NCBI GenBank assembly: GCA_026129185.1
Contig: JAHCIO010000006.1
Coordinates: forward strand, 77,866-141,865
DNA length: 64,000 nucleotides
From: Promineifilum sp019695075
GTDB lineage: Bacteria; Chloroflexota; Anaerolineae; Promineifilales; Promineifilaceae
Direction: 5' to 3'
The translations under genes and the position numbers were made by a program. Below the pieces are notes generated by a model. The model made no database searches and was not told the origin of the DNA. It was given only the letters and a program-made list of their open reading frames with translations. Shown in pieces: positions 1 to 8,003 of this stretch. Numbering within the stretch: position 1 is the stretch's first letter; each line of letters opens with the position of its first letter.

Positions 1-1
1 C

Positions 2-895
2 CCGCAGGGGTTGGCCCTGGGTCTCGGCCCGCGGGCGCTCACCCAGCGCCACGACAGCCAACGGCGGGCCGCGCCGCCGCTGCCGGCCGACGCCGCGCGC
101 GACAAGTGCGTCCTCGTGCCCATCGGCCACACCGAGCAGCACGGCCACCACTTACCCCTGTCCACCGATACCCTCATCATCGACGCCATCGGCCGCGGCG
201 CGGCGGCGCTTGAGCCTGACCTGGCCGTTTGCCTGCCCGCCTTCCCCTACGGGGCCAGCACCCACCGCGCCTCCTTCGCCGGCACGCTCAACGCCGGCGG
301 GCGGGCGTTCGAGGATTTCTGGCTGGCGGTGGTCGATGCGCTCGTCGGCCGCGGCTTCCGGCTTCACTACCTGATGAGCGGCCACGGCGGCAACTGCTCC
401 TTTCTGGTCAACGTGGTCAAATACGCCGGCGAGCGCCACCGGCGCATCTTCTGCGCCACGGCCTGGCTGCACACCAACGGCCACATCGCCGCGCCGGTGC
501 TGATGGAGACTCGTCTCTCCGGCCGCGGCGGCATGGGCCACGCCGGCGAACTGGAGACGGCCATGATCCTGGCCTTGCGCCCCGACCTGACACACATGGC
601 GCGCGTCATCGACGAGACCGACTTCGTGGCCACGGAGAGCTACTACATGGACTGGATCGAGGGCGGGGCGCTGGTGGCCAACCCACCGTGGGACGACGAC
701 ACGGCCACGGGAGCCTATGGCGCGGGCAGCCTGGCTACGGTCGAACACGGCCGTCTCTGGCTCGACGCGGCCATCGCCGAGAAGGCCGCCCACGTGCGCG
801 AGATCCACGAGCAGCACCATCGCCGCGAGGAGCGGCGGGCTAGTGGTTATGGATTGTGGGACGCCAAGGCACGCACTGATTCAAGCCTGCCCTAG
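2..895 (+). CDS. Creatininase-family amidohydrolase (5' end probably outside window)
   Basis: A metal-dependent amidohydrolase of the creatininase fold, a family that opens cyclic or linear amides (creatinine to creatine; relatives act on formamidopyrimidines and peptides). The metal-site signature GHTEQHGHHLPLSTDT lies near residue 38. GHGGN and HAGELETAMIL follow, supplying the further His and Glu ligands of the family. The frame is open back to the window edge; a TTG at 11 is the first possible start, but the residues before the signature do not look like a normal family N-terminus, so the gene probably begins upstream. It ends 14 bp before the convergent sarcosine-oxidase-like gene. The substrate is not determined by sequence; the neighbours suggest N-methylated or amide nitrogen compounds. 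Confidence 0.85.
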   Translation, partial: PQGLALGLGPRALTQRHDSQRRAAPPLPADAARDKCVLVPIGHTEQHGHHLPLSTDTLIIDAIGRGAAALEPDLAVCLPAFPYGASTHRASFAGTLNAGGRAFEDFWLAVVDALVGRGFRLHYLMSGHGGNCSFLVNVVKYAGERHRRIFCATAWLHTNGHIAAPVLMETRLSGRGGMGHAGELETAMILALRPDLTHMARVIDETDFVATESYYMDWIEGGALVANPPWDDDTATGAYGAGSLATVEHGRLWLDAAIAEKAAHVREIHEQHHRREERRASGYGLWDAKARTDSSLP

Positions 896-909
896 TAGAA
901 GCAGATCAC

Positions 910-2076
910 TCAACACATGAAGTTCAGTACGGGGTCTTTCTCGCGCAAGATTGGCCGGTCTATGTCGAAAGGTTTCACGTCGTAGCCCGTTTGCCCGTCG
1001 AGCACCAGGTCGCTGAGGATGCGGCCGATGAGCGCGGCGAACTTATAGGCGTGGCCCGCGCCGATGGCCACGGCGACGTTGGGCTGTTCCGGCAGCGTGC
1101 CCAACACGAAGTTGCGGTCGGGCGGCATGGTGTAGAGGCAAGTCTTGGTGTAAATGGCCGGGCCGAGCATGCCTGGCAGCACGCGGGCCAGGAACGCCTC
1201 CGTCCGCGCCAGCGTGGCCGCGTTGGGGGTGAAGGTGCGCGTCTCGGCCGTCACCCGCTCGCCGCCCACATCCTGTGCCGCCTTCGGCCCCGCCTCGCCA
1301 AAGACGGGGAAGCCATAAAACGACGGCTCGTCCATCCAGATCCACACCGGGAAACGGTCGGGCAGGAAGTCCTCGACGCGCGGGCTGTGGTAGTAGGTCA
1401 CCTGCTCCTGCGTGATGGTCAGGTGCAGGCGGCGGCCGAAGTGGGCCAGCAGCGCGTTCGACCACGCCCCGGCGGCGATGATGAGCCGGCGGGCGCGATA
1501 GGCCACGCCGCCGGCGACCACCTCCAGCCCTTCGCCCCGCGGCCGGATGGCCGTCACCGGGGCGTTATCGCGCAGCGTCGCGCCATAGGCCGCGGCCAGG
1601 CGGCGGTGGGCGGCGTTGCTAAGGGTGGGCGTGGCGATGCCGCCGTCGGCCTGGTAGATGCCGGTCACGTCGTCGGGCAGGCGGAACGGCGGCCAGCGGC
1701 GCATGACCTCGGCCGCGCTCAGCCGCTCGTAGGCCACGCCGCAGGCGTCCATGCTGCCGGTGTAGTCCGACATGGGGTAGGCCGGCGCGCTCGGCCAGAG
1801 GTCCAGCCCGCCGGTGCGCATGATGAGCGGCTCGCCGGCGTCGGCCTCGACCGCGGCCCAGGCGGCGTAGGCGGCCTGCGCCAGGGCGACGTAGCCGGGC
1901 GTGTGGTACGACAGGCGGATGATGCGCGAGTGGTCTTGCGACGCGCCGCGGCTGTGGTCGATGTCGAATTGCTCCAGCCCCAGCGCCTCCGCGCCGACGC
2001 GGCGGGCCGTCCAGTAGAGCGCCGCGCTGCCCAGCCCGCCCAGCCCCAGAACGATGGTGTCGTAGTCGCGCTTCAT
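910..2076 (-). CDS. FAD-dependent amine oxidase, monomeric sarcosine oxidase / N-methyltryptophan oxidase type
   Basis: Flavoprotein of the DAO/MSOX family, 388 residues, the usual length for monomeric sarcosine oxidase. It would oxidatively demethylate an N-methyl amino acid to the amine, formaldehyde and peroxide. The N-terminal Rossmann motif is VLGLGGLGSAALY (residues 8-20), followed by GLEQFDIDHSRGASQDHSRI, the typical covalent-FAD subfamily stretch. The C-terminal KTCLYTMPPDRNFVLG contains the Cys that carries the flavin in MSOX-like enzymes. A longer open frame exists upstream, but ATG 2076 is the start because it overlaps the stop of the P1 peptidase gene (ATGA), implying translational coupling. 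Last gene of a three-gene minus-strand operon. The exact substrate (sarcosine, N-methyltryptophan, pipecolate) is inferred only. Confidence 0.88.
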   Translation of the reverse strand: MKRDYDTIVLGLGGLGSAALYWTARRVGAEALGLEQFDIDHSRGASQDHSRIIRLSYHTPGYVALAQAAYAAWAAVEADAGEPLIMRTGGLDLWPSAPAYPMSDYTGSMDACGVAYERLSAAEVMRRWPPFRLPDDVTGIYQADGGIATPTLSNAAHRRLAAAYGATLRDNAPVTAIRPRGEGLEVVAGGVAYRARRLIIAAGAWSNALLAHFGRRLHLTITQEQVTYYHSPRVEDFLPDRFPVWIWMDEPSFYGFPVFGEAGPKAAQDVGGERVTAETRTFTPNAATLARTEAFLARVLPGMLGPAIYTKTCLYTMPPDRNFVLGTLPEQPNVAVAIGAGHAYKFAALIGRILSDLVLDGQTGYDVKPFDIDRPILREKDPVLNFMC

Positions 2077-3200
2077 TGGTGTACTGGCCCGCGCTGGTAG
2101 TTCCGGCCGCCCCGACCCGCGCCGCGCTCGGTCATGATCGCCTGGAGCGCCTCGTGGGGCAGCGCGTGGACGGTGCGCCCCTGCCAACCGGTCATCGTCT
2201 CGGCGGCGACGACGGCATTGATGATGGCCTCCTCGACCGCCTCGGCCGCGGCGGCGAACATCGGGTTGAGGTGGTGGTTGGGGATCATCCGCAGAATGGC
2301 TATCCCCTCGCCCGCGCGCAGGTCGTTGCCGGTGGCATAGGCCAGGAAGATGTCGCCGCTGCCGTTGTGGCCGATGCCGCCGGCGCGGGCGAAGCCGACC
2401 GTGGCCCGCTTGGCCAGTCGCCGGCACTGGAACGGCAGCAGCGGCGCGTCGGTGCCCAGAACGATGAGGATGGAACTGCTGGCGGCCGGCTCCTCCCAGG
2501 GCACGGGGGCCAGGGCGCGGTCGAGCAGCAGGCCGACGGGCACGCCATCGACGCGGAAGTCCTCGCGCGCGCCGTGGTTGGCCTGCACCAGCGCGCCAAT
2601 CGTCCACGTGCCGCTCTGCGTGGCAGCGATGCCTGGCATCGCCACGACACGCGAGGCCGTGCCGATGCCGCCCTTGAACTCGTGACAGATCATGCCCGTG
2701 CCGCCGCCGACATTGCCCTCGGCCACCGGCCCGGCAGACACGTTGGCCAGGGCGCCGACGACGTGCTCGGCCTTAATGTGGAAGCCGTCCATGTCGTTGA
2801 GCCAGCCGTCCCACGTCTCGCCGACGACGGGCAGGCTCGACTGCTCGGTGTGGCCGCGCTCCTGGGCATAGGCGATGAGCGCCTCGTGGACGGTGCCGAC
2901 ATGATGGGTGCTGGTCAGGGCGATGGGGTGGCTAAGCTGGCCCGACTCGTCCAACCAGAGCAAGCCGGTCATCTCGCCGCAGCCGTTGAAGGAGTGGGCC
3001 GCGCCGAAACAGGGCTGCCGCCAACTGTCGTGGCCGCGGGGCATGATGACGGTGACGCCGGTGCGAGCCACGCGCGGTTCGTCGTAGATCAGCGTCGTGT
3101 GGCCGACAAGCGTTCCGGCCACGTCGGTGATGGCGTTGTGGGGGCCGGGCGGGAATTCGCCCAACACAATACCCAGGTCGCGCAGTCTTGGTCGGCGCAT
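2073..3200 (-). CDS. P1 family peptidase (DmpA-like aminopeptidase/amidase)
   Basis: N-terminal-nucleophile hydrolase of the DmpA/BapA (P1) family, 375 residues. These proteins self-cleave before a Ser and release N-terminal D- or beta-amino acids from small amides. The opening RLRDLGIVLGEFPPGPHNAI and VAGTLVGHTTL are the family N-terminus. The expected autoprocessing Ser lies in AASSSILIVLGTDAPL around residue 245, followed by RLAKRATVGFARAG. The start ATG at 3200 has an AAGGAG SD 7 nt upstream. It sits 14 bp after the CocE hydrolase gene and overlaps the oxidase gene by 4 nt, so the three are one operon. Physiological substrate unknown; a small N-methylated or beta-amino amide would fit the neighbours. 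Confidence 0.88.
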   Translation of the reverse strand: MRRPRLRDLGIVLGEFPPGPHNAITDVAGTLVGHTTLIYDEPRVARTGVTVIMPRGHDSWRQPCFGAAHSFNGCGEMTGLLWLDESGQLSHPIALTSTHHVGTVHEALIAYAQERGHTEQSSLPVVGETWDGWLNDMDGFHIKAEHVVGALANVSAGPVAEGNVGGGTGMICHEFKGGIGTASRVVAMPGIAATQSGTWTIGALVQANHGAREDFRVDGVPVGLLLDRALAPVPWEEPAASSSILIVLGTDAPLLPFQCRRLAKRATVGFARAGGIGHNGSGDIFLAYATGNDLRAGEGIAILRMIPNHHLNPMFAAAAEAVEEAIINAVVAAETMTGWQGRTVHALPHEALQAIMTERGAGRGGRNYQRGPVHQ

Positions 3201-3214
3201 AGGCTAACTCCTTG

Positions 3215-5248
3215 CTACACTAGGTGGCGGGGAATGGACTTGGCGTCGGCGCGCGTAAAGACGCGCGCGTCGCCCTCGTAGGCGTCCAGATGATGGCTGA
3301 GGTGAAAATGGGTGGCGTCGGCGCTCATGGCGCAGCGCGTCTCCACGCGCACCCGCCAGTCGCCGCGCTGCAATTCGAGGTGGCGGGCGATATCGACGCG
3401 CAACGACAGCGGGTCGCCCTCGCGGACGCGATAGACCTCGGTCACGCCGTCGTCAACCTCCATGCCGGAGCCGCTGTAGTGCGTCCGGCCGCCGTCGTCC
3501 TCAATGCGTAGCTCCGTCCAGCCATCGATGAGGTCGTGGCTGATGGTTTTGCGGCTGCGGCCGGTGCGCAGTTCCTCGCGGGCGATGGGCGCGGCCATTT
3601 CCGGCGGCGGGAAGTCGGCCAGGGCCGTGTCGGCCGGCGAGGCGGCGCGTGCCGGCAGCCGCAGGCAACACTCCGCGCCGGCATAGAGCGTCAGCGTCAC
3701 CATCTGCGGCGAGGGCCAGGCGTGGCGCGTGTAGGCCGGCGAGACGGCCACGCGCCAGCGGTGGCCCGCGGCCAGGCAGTGGCCGCTGACGTTGAGCCGC
3801 ACGGTGACGCGGTAGCGCCGGCCCGGCTCCAGCGGCTGTGGGTCGGCGTGGCCGTCGCGGTGGGTCAGGTTGAGCAGCCCCCAACTGACCAGCGTCGACG
3901 CGCCGTCGGGGGCCACGTCGCACAGGCGCACGGCCACGAGCGCCAGCGGCCGGTCGGCGCTCAGCAGCAGCTCCAGCTCCGGGTAGCCGAGGATGTCCTC
4001 CGGCGCGCCGGCCGGCGGGCTGTCGAAGGTCAGGCACTCGCCATCGGCGGCGCGTTGGTCGCCCGGCCACTCGCCCGGCGTGCCATACGCCCCCCACTGA
4101 CCGACGTCGAGGCCGTAGCCAAGGCGTCCGCGGATGCGCAGCGCGGCCTCGGCCCCCGGCCGCGCGCTCAGACGGCCGGCCGCGCCGTCGCCGGTCAGGT
4201 AGAGCGCCCGCGCGCTGACGTTGGGCGAGGGCCACGACGGCTCGGCCACCCAGCGGCCGGGCCGCTCCGCGTAATAGGTCGCCGGCGGCACGCTGTCCTG
4301 TAGCCAGCAACGCAGCATCGGCTCGGCCATGATGCCCGTGTCGATGCCCTTCAGCCAGTAGTCCCACCAGCGCAGGCTGTCCTGCAGGAAGCCGATGGCC
4401 GGGTCGGGGCCGCCCATCTCCGGGAACGTATGCGCCCACGGGCCGACCAGACCCTTGCGCGGCCCGCTCAGCCCGGCCAGCAGGCGCGGCACGGAGTTGT
4501 TGTAGCTGTCGGCCCAGCCGCCGACGGCGTAGACGGGCACGGCGATGGCGCTGTAATCCTCACCCACGGAGCCATGCCGCCAGTAGGCGTCGCGCGTCTG
4601 GTGGGCCAGCCACGTCTCGACGAACGGCGGCGAACCGGCCAGCCGCGCCAGCCACATCGCCCGCCAGCGCTCGCCCACCCAGCGCGGATCGGGCGGCAGG
4701 GCATTGTAGGCGTGCATGACCGCCGACCAGGACAGCATTTGCGAGGTGATGACGCAGCCGCCCATGTAGTGAACGTCGTCGGCGTAGCGGTCGTCAGTGA
4801 AGCCAATGACGAGGACGGCCCGCAGCGCCGGCGGCCGGCGCGCCGCCACCTGCAGGCTGTTGAACCCGCCCCAGGAGATGCCCATCATGCCCACGTTGCC
4901 GTCGCACCACGGCTGCGCGGCGATCCAGGCGATGACGGCGACGGCGTCGTCGTGTTCCTGCGTCGTGTACTCGTCCAGGAGCAAGCCGTCGGAGTCGCCG
5001 CTGCCGCGCAGATCGACGCGCAGGACGGCGTAGCCGTGGCCGGCGTAGTAGGGCTGGCGCAGGGCGTCGCGCACCGTCGTGCCGTCGCTCTTGCGATAGG
5101 GCAGAAACTCCAGCAGAGCCGGCACGGGCGCGGCGGCGGCGTCGGCCGGCAGCCAGACGCGCGCGGCCAGCCGCGCGCCGTCGGGCAGGGGGATCCACAG
5201 GTTCTCGATTTCGCGGACGGGGCGGGGGAAGGCGGTGCGGGTGGTCAT
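3215..5248 (-). CDS. CocE/NonD family hydrolase (acyl esterase / X-Pro aminopeptidase fold)
   Basis: Alpha/beta hydrolase of the cocaine-esterase family, 677 residues. The N-terminal hydrolase domain covers about residues 15-330, with the nucleophile elbow GISWGG and the His-containing GPWAHTFPE. The C-terminal jelly-roll (X-Pro dipeptidyl-peptidase C-terminal type) runs from about 345 to the end. DLRGSGDSDG after the first strand is typical. ATG 5248 is chosen; the reading frame extends further upstream only through a heptamer repeat and unrelated sequence. No signal peptide is seen, so it is probably cytoplasmic. First gene of the operon with the P1 peptidase and amine oxidase, divergent from yitT across the region holding operator 1. 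Substrate (ester or amide) not predictable. Confidence 0.88.
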   Translation of the reverse strand: MTTRTAFPRPVREIENLWIPLPDGARLAARVWLPADAAAAPVPALLEFLPYRKSDGTTVRDALRQPYYAGHGYAVLRVDLRGSGDSDGLLLDEYTTQEHDDAVAVIAWIAAQPWCDGNVGMMGISWGGFNSLQVAARRPPALRAVLVIGFTDDRYADDVHYMGGCVITSQMLSWSAVMHAYNALPPDPRWVGERWRAMWLARLAGSPPFVETWLAHQTRDAYWRHGSVGEDYSAIAVPVYAVGGWADSYNNSVPRLLAGLSGPRKGLVGPWAHTFPEMGGPDPAIGFLQDSLRWWDYWLKGIDTGIMAEPMLRCWLQDSVPPATYYAERPGRWVAEPSWPSPNVSARALYLTGDGAAGRLSARPGAEAALRIRGRLGYGLDVGQWGAYGTPGEWPGDQRAADGECLTFDSPPAGAPEDILGYPELELLLSADRPLALVAVRLCDVAPDGASTLVSWGLLNLTHRDGHADPQPLEPGRRYRVTVRLNVSGHCLAAGHRWRVAVSPAYTRHAWPSPQMVTLTLYAGAECCLRLPARAASPADTALADFPPPEMAAPIAREELRTGRSRKTISHDLIDGWTELRIEDDGGRTHYSGSGMEVDDGVTEVYRVREGDPLSLRVDIARHLELQRGDWRVRVETRCAMSADATHFHLSHHLDAYEGDARVFTRADAKSIPRHLV

Positions 5249-5254
5249 GGCGGA

Positions 5255-5290
5255 GGGATGAAGGATGAGGGATGAAGGATGAAGGATGAA
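5255..5290. repeat. Five tandem GGATGAA-type heptamers
   Basis: Five near-identical 7-8 bp units (GGATGAA, one variant GGATGAG) lie directly upstream of the CocE hydrolase start, in its 5' untranslated region on the minus strand. They resemble the short tandemly repeated heptamers of filamentous cyanobacteria and belong with the other unit-repeat arrays in this window. They can be read as protein in the minus frame, which is why the hydrolase frame appears to extend upstream. Confidence 0.8.
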
Positions 5291-5365
5291 AAAGAGACAA
5301 TCGGACGACGATGCGCCGCTCTCTGACAATCGTTCCAGCCTGCATGCCATCATAGCCGCAGATGG

Positions 5366-5410
5366 TATAATCGTCAACGCATTGTGAACACAGCGTTCAT
5401 GATGTGAACA
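5366..5410 (+). promoter_or_regulatory. yitT promoter -10 and three-half-site operator 1
   Basis: A perfect TATAAT (5366-5371) is followed at 5382-5410 by a 29 bp element with the layout TGAAC-N5-GTTCA-N5-TGAAC, that is two overlapping inverted repeats sharing the middle half-site. The half-site centres are 10 bp apart, one helical turn. The element would lie at about +5 to +33 of the transcript, suiting repression. It is between the divergent CocE operon and yitT, so it could act on both. The same element recurs at 6437-6465. The IclR-family protein at 8004 is the obvious candidate binder (inference). Confidence 0.65.
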
Positions 5411-5458
5411 TCGGCCGCCCGCCACGGCGGCTTACATTCAACCGAAGGATCTGTCATC

Positions 5459-6364
5459 ATGGCAACACCCAAGAACGGCCGCCTGGCCTTCATCCCCTCA
5501 CGTCCCACCGTCCTGCAACTGGCCCGCGACTATGGTCTCATCCTCGTCGGTGCGGCCCTGCTGGCCGTCAGCATGCACGTCTTCTTCATTCCCAACGATC
5601 TCGTCGCCGGCGGCCTCAGCGGCACGGCGCAGATCATCAACAACTTCACCGGCCTGCCCATCGGCACGCTGAGCTTCATCCTCAACATTCCCCTGTTCTT
5701 CCTGGGCTGGCGCTTTCTGGGCGGCCGGCGCTTTCTGGCCCGCACGATCATCGCCTCGCTGCTCTTCGCCGTCATCCTCGACGGCCTCGATCTCCTCTGG
5801 CCGCGGCCGCACCTGACCGACGACCTGGGCCTCAACGCGCTCTATGGCGGCGTGACCGCCGGCGTGGCCGTCGGCCTGCTCTTCCGGGCGCGGGCCACCA
5901 GCGGCGGCACCGACATCCTGGCCCGCATCCTGGAGCGCCGTTTCGCCACGCCCCTGTCGCAGGCTTACCTCTACACCGACGGCCTGGTCGTCTTTCTGGC
6001 CGGCCTGACCTTCGGCTGGGAGCGGGCGCTCTATGCCATCGTCGCCCTCTACGTCGGCGGCGTGCTGGTAGAGGTGACGCTCAACGGCTCCAACGTCATG
6101 CGTGTGGCGACGATCATCACCACCCGGCCGGAGGCCGTCGCCGCCGGCGTCCTGACTGAACTGGAGCGCGGCGTCACCGACTGGACGGGCAAGGGCATGT
6201 ACAGCGGCGCGGAGAAGCATATCCTGCTTTGCGCCGTCAGCCGGGCGGAGATCGTGCCGCTCAAGGCCATCATCCACGACGCCGACCCGCAGGCCTTCGT
6301 CGTCATCGGGCAGGCGCAGGAAGTGCTGGGCGAGGGCTTCCGGCCGCTGCGGGATACGGCCTAG
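5459..6364 (+). CDS. YitT family membrane protein (DUF161 + DUF2179)
   Basis: 301-residue integral membrane protein of the YitT/YpjC family. About five to six hydrophobic helices lie between residues 20 and 215 (for example LILVGAALLAVSMHVFFI and TLSFILNIPLFFLGW), with the conserved NDLVAGGLSGTAQIINN and RATSGGTDILARI loops. The soluble C-terminal DUF2179 domain (about 225-292) includes GKGMYSG and ADPQAFVVIGQAQEVLGEGF. Function is unknown; transport of a small molecule has been suggested for the family. ATG 5459 has AAGGAT as a weak SD. It lies between two copies of the same operator, so it is probably co-regulated with the catabolic genes around it. A short hairpin with a T-rich tail follows the gene. 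Confidence 0.88.
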   Translation: MATPKNGRLAFIPSRPTVLQLARDYGLILVGAALLAVSMHVFFIPNDLVAGGLSGTAQIINNFTGLPIGTLSFILNIPLFFLGWRFLGGRRFLARTIIASLLFAVILDGLDLLWPRPHLTDDLGLNALYGGVTAGVAVGLLFRARATSGGTDILARILERRFATPLSQAYLYTDGLVVFLAGLTFGWERALYAIVALYVGGVLVEVTLNGSNVMRVATIITTRPEAVAAGVLTELERGVTDWTGKGMYSGAEKHILLCAVSRAEIVPLKAIIHDADPQAFVVIGQAQEVLGEGFRPLRDTA

Positions 6365-6371
6365 TGCGCAG

Positions 6372-6404
6372 CGCCTTAGCGTGGCACACTAAGGCGTATG
6401 TTTT
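6372..6404 (+). terminator. Putative terminator after yitT
   Basis: The 8 bp stem CGCCTTAG (6372-6379) / CTAAGGCG (6389-6396) is followed by a short T-rich stretch containing TTTT at 6401-6404. It sits 7 bp after the yitT stop and just before the promoter and operator of the methyltransferase gene, so it would separate the two transcripts. The stem is short, so this is only a moderate call. Confidence 0.45.
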
Positions 6405-6428
6405 GGTTGCATCTGCCCGCCATCCTGT

Positions 6429-6465
6429 TACACTCTTTGTGAACGCACTGTTCATCATGTGAACA
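6429..6465 (+). promoter_or_regulatory. Promoter -10 and operator 2 of the MttB-family gene
   Basis: TACACT (6429-6434) is a good -10 hexamer. The element at 6437-6465 repeats operator 1, with 25 of 29 positions identical and the same TGAAC-N5-GTTCA-N5-TGAAC layout. It ends 10 bp before the methyltransferase ATG, so binding would block both RNA polymerase clearance and possibly the ribosome site. Conservation of all three half-sites, while the N5 spacers vary, is what one expects of a real protein-binding site. Confidence 0.7.
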
Positions 6466-6475
6466 CGGAGACGCC

Positions 6476-8002
6476 ATGCGCCCCCGCATTCAAGTTCTCG
6501 ACGACGCGCTCATTGAACGCATTCTGACCGAGGCCAAGCGCATCCTGGCCGAGGTCGGCATGGAGGTGCGTGGGCCGGAGTTGTGCCGGCGGCTGCTGGC
6601 CGCGGGGCTGCCCACCGACGCCAACGGCCGCGTTCTCTTCCCGGCCTATGTCGTTGACGCCGCCATCGCCGCGACGCCGCGCCGCTTCACCCTCTTCGAC
6701 CGCGACGGCCAGCCCCACGCCACGCTGGGCGACGACAACGTCCACTTCGTGCCCGCCAGCAGCGGCCTGAAGATGCTCGACCACCGCAGCGGCGAGACGC
6801 GGCTGGCCACGACGGCCGATTTCGTCGAGTACGTCCGCCTGGCCGATGGCCTGCCCCACATCGCCTACCTGGCCACTGCCTTCAGCACCAACGCCGACAT
6901 CGAGGCGCGCGTGTCCGACGCCTGGCGGCTGTTCCTGTGCCTCACTCAGTCGCGCAAGCCGGTCGTCTCCGGGGCCTTCACCGAGCACGGCGTCGGCCGC
7001 ATGGCCGAGATGATGCAACTCTTCCGCCGCGACCGGGCCGACCTCATCGCCCGGCCGCTGTCGATCTTCACCATCACGGCCACAGGCATGTTCCGCTATA
7101 GCGAGGACTCCTGTCAGAACCTGCTCGACTGTGTCGAGTGGGGCATCCCGGTGGAAATCGTCCCGGTGACGCTGATGGGCCTCATCGCCCCGGTGTCGGT
7201 CGTCGGGGCGACAGTCTTCCACGTCGTCGATGTGCTCGCCGGGTTGACGATGGCCCAGATCGTCCGGCCGGGCGCGCCGGTGCTCTTTGGCGGCGCGCCG
7301 GCCGAGTTCCATATGCGCGCGGCCACCTCGCCCATGCTCGGCATCCAGGCGTTGCGGCTGGACATGGCCTACGTGGCCGTGGCCAAGTCGCTCGGCCTGC
7401 CGACGCAGGCCTACATGGCTCTCGGCGACGGCAAGGCCCTCGACGCCCAGGCGGGCGCGGAGACCTTCGGCAGCGCCCTGCTGGCGGCGCTGGCGGGCGT
7501 CAACTCCGTCTCCGGGCCGGGCATGCTCGACTTCGTGCTGACCTTCAGCCTGCCCAAGCTGGTGCTCGACGACGACCTTTGCGGCCAGGCGCTGCACTTC
7601 GTCCGCGACATCGCTCCGGCCGACGACCTGCCCACCCTCGACCTCGTCCGCGAGGTGATGGCCGAGCAGCACCTCATCACCGCCGCGCACACGATGGCCC
7701 ATTGGCCGGGCGAGCTATACCTGCCCGCGGCCGTCACCGACCGCGAGAACCGCGAAAACTGGCAGCGGGCGGGCAGCAAAGACCTGCTGGCCCGCGCGGC
7801 CGAGGAGGTCGAGCGCCGCCTGGCCGCCTATGAGCCGCTGGAAACCGACCCGCTAGTTGTGGCCGAGATGGAGCGGCTGATCACCGCCGGCATGAGCACG
7901 CCCGCGCCGCTGCCGATCGTGGCGCCGCCGGCGGCGACCGCCGCCGGTGGGTCGCCGCCGGCGACCGATGCGCGCCGCCGCCCGCGGCGCTTCGCGAGGT
8001 AA
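6476..8002 (+). CDS. Trimethylamine methyltransferase (MttB) family protein, non-pyrrolysine
   Basis: 508-residue TIM-barrel protein of the MttB superfamily, whose non-pyrrolysine members (such as glycine betaine methyltransferase MtgB) move a methyl group from a quaternary or tertiary amine to a corrinoid protein. Family stretches seen include PASSGLKMLDHRSGETR, SRKPVVSGAFTEHG, PGAPVLFGGAPAEFHMR and SVSGPGMLDFV. There is no in-frame TAG, so no pyrrolysine. The last 45 residues are a Pro/Ala/Arg-rich tail not expected in the family. No corrinoid protein (MttC type) or its reactivase lies in the window. ATG 6476 has a CGGAG SD. The stop is 1 bp before the IclR gene, so the two are probably cotranscribed. 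The methyl donor is not assignable from sequence. Confidence 0.88.
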   Translation: MRPRIQVLDDALIERILTEAKRILAEVGMEVRGPELCRRLLAAGLPTDANGRVLFPAYVVDAAIAATPRRFTLFDRDGQPHATLGDDNVHFVPASSGLKMLDHRSGETRLATTADFVEYVRLADGLPHIAYLATAFSTNADIEARVSDAWRLFLCLTQSRKPVVSGAFTEHGVGRMAEMMQLFRRDRADLIARPLSIFTITATGMFRYSEDSCQNLLDCVEWGIPVEIVPVTLMGLIAPVSVVGATVFHVVDVLAGLTMAQIVRPGAPVLFGGAPAEFHMRAATSPMLGIQALRLDMAYVAVAKSLGLPTQAYMALGDGKALDAQAGAETFGSALLAALAGVNSVSGPGMLDFVLTFSLPKLVLDDDLCGQALHFVRDIAPADDLPTLDLVREVMAEQHLITAAHTMAHWPGELYLPAAVTDRENRENWQRAGSKDLLARAAEEVERRLAAYEPLETDPLVVAEMERLITAGMSTPAPLPIVAPPAATAAGGSPPATDARRRPRRFAR

Positions 8003-8003
8003 G

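Noticed and set aside
910..2607. 565-codon version of the amine oxidase
   Set aside because: The first 177 codons are a shadow of the P1 peptidase gene; ATG 2076 overlapping the upstream stop is the real start.
2076..3281. Long plus-strand open frame opposite the P1 peptidase
   Set aside because: Its codons mirror the real gene in the antisense frame; composition is Arg/Ala/Gly-rich with no domain, and the minus-strand gene has clear family motifs.
6476..8002. Pyrrolysine-containing MttB
   Set aside because: No in-frame TAG is present and no pyl genes are nearby; it belongs to the non-pyrrolysine group.
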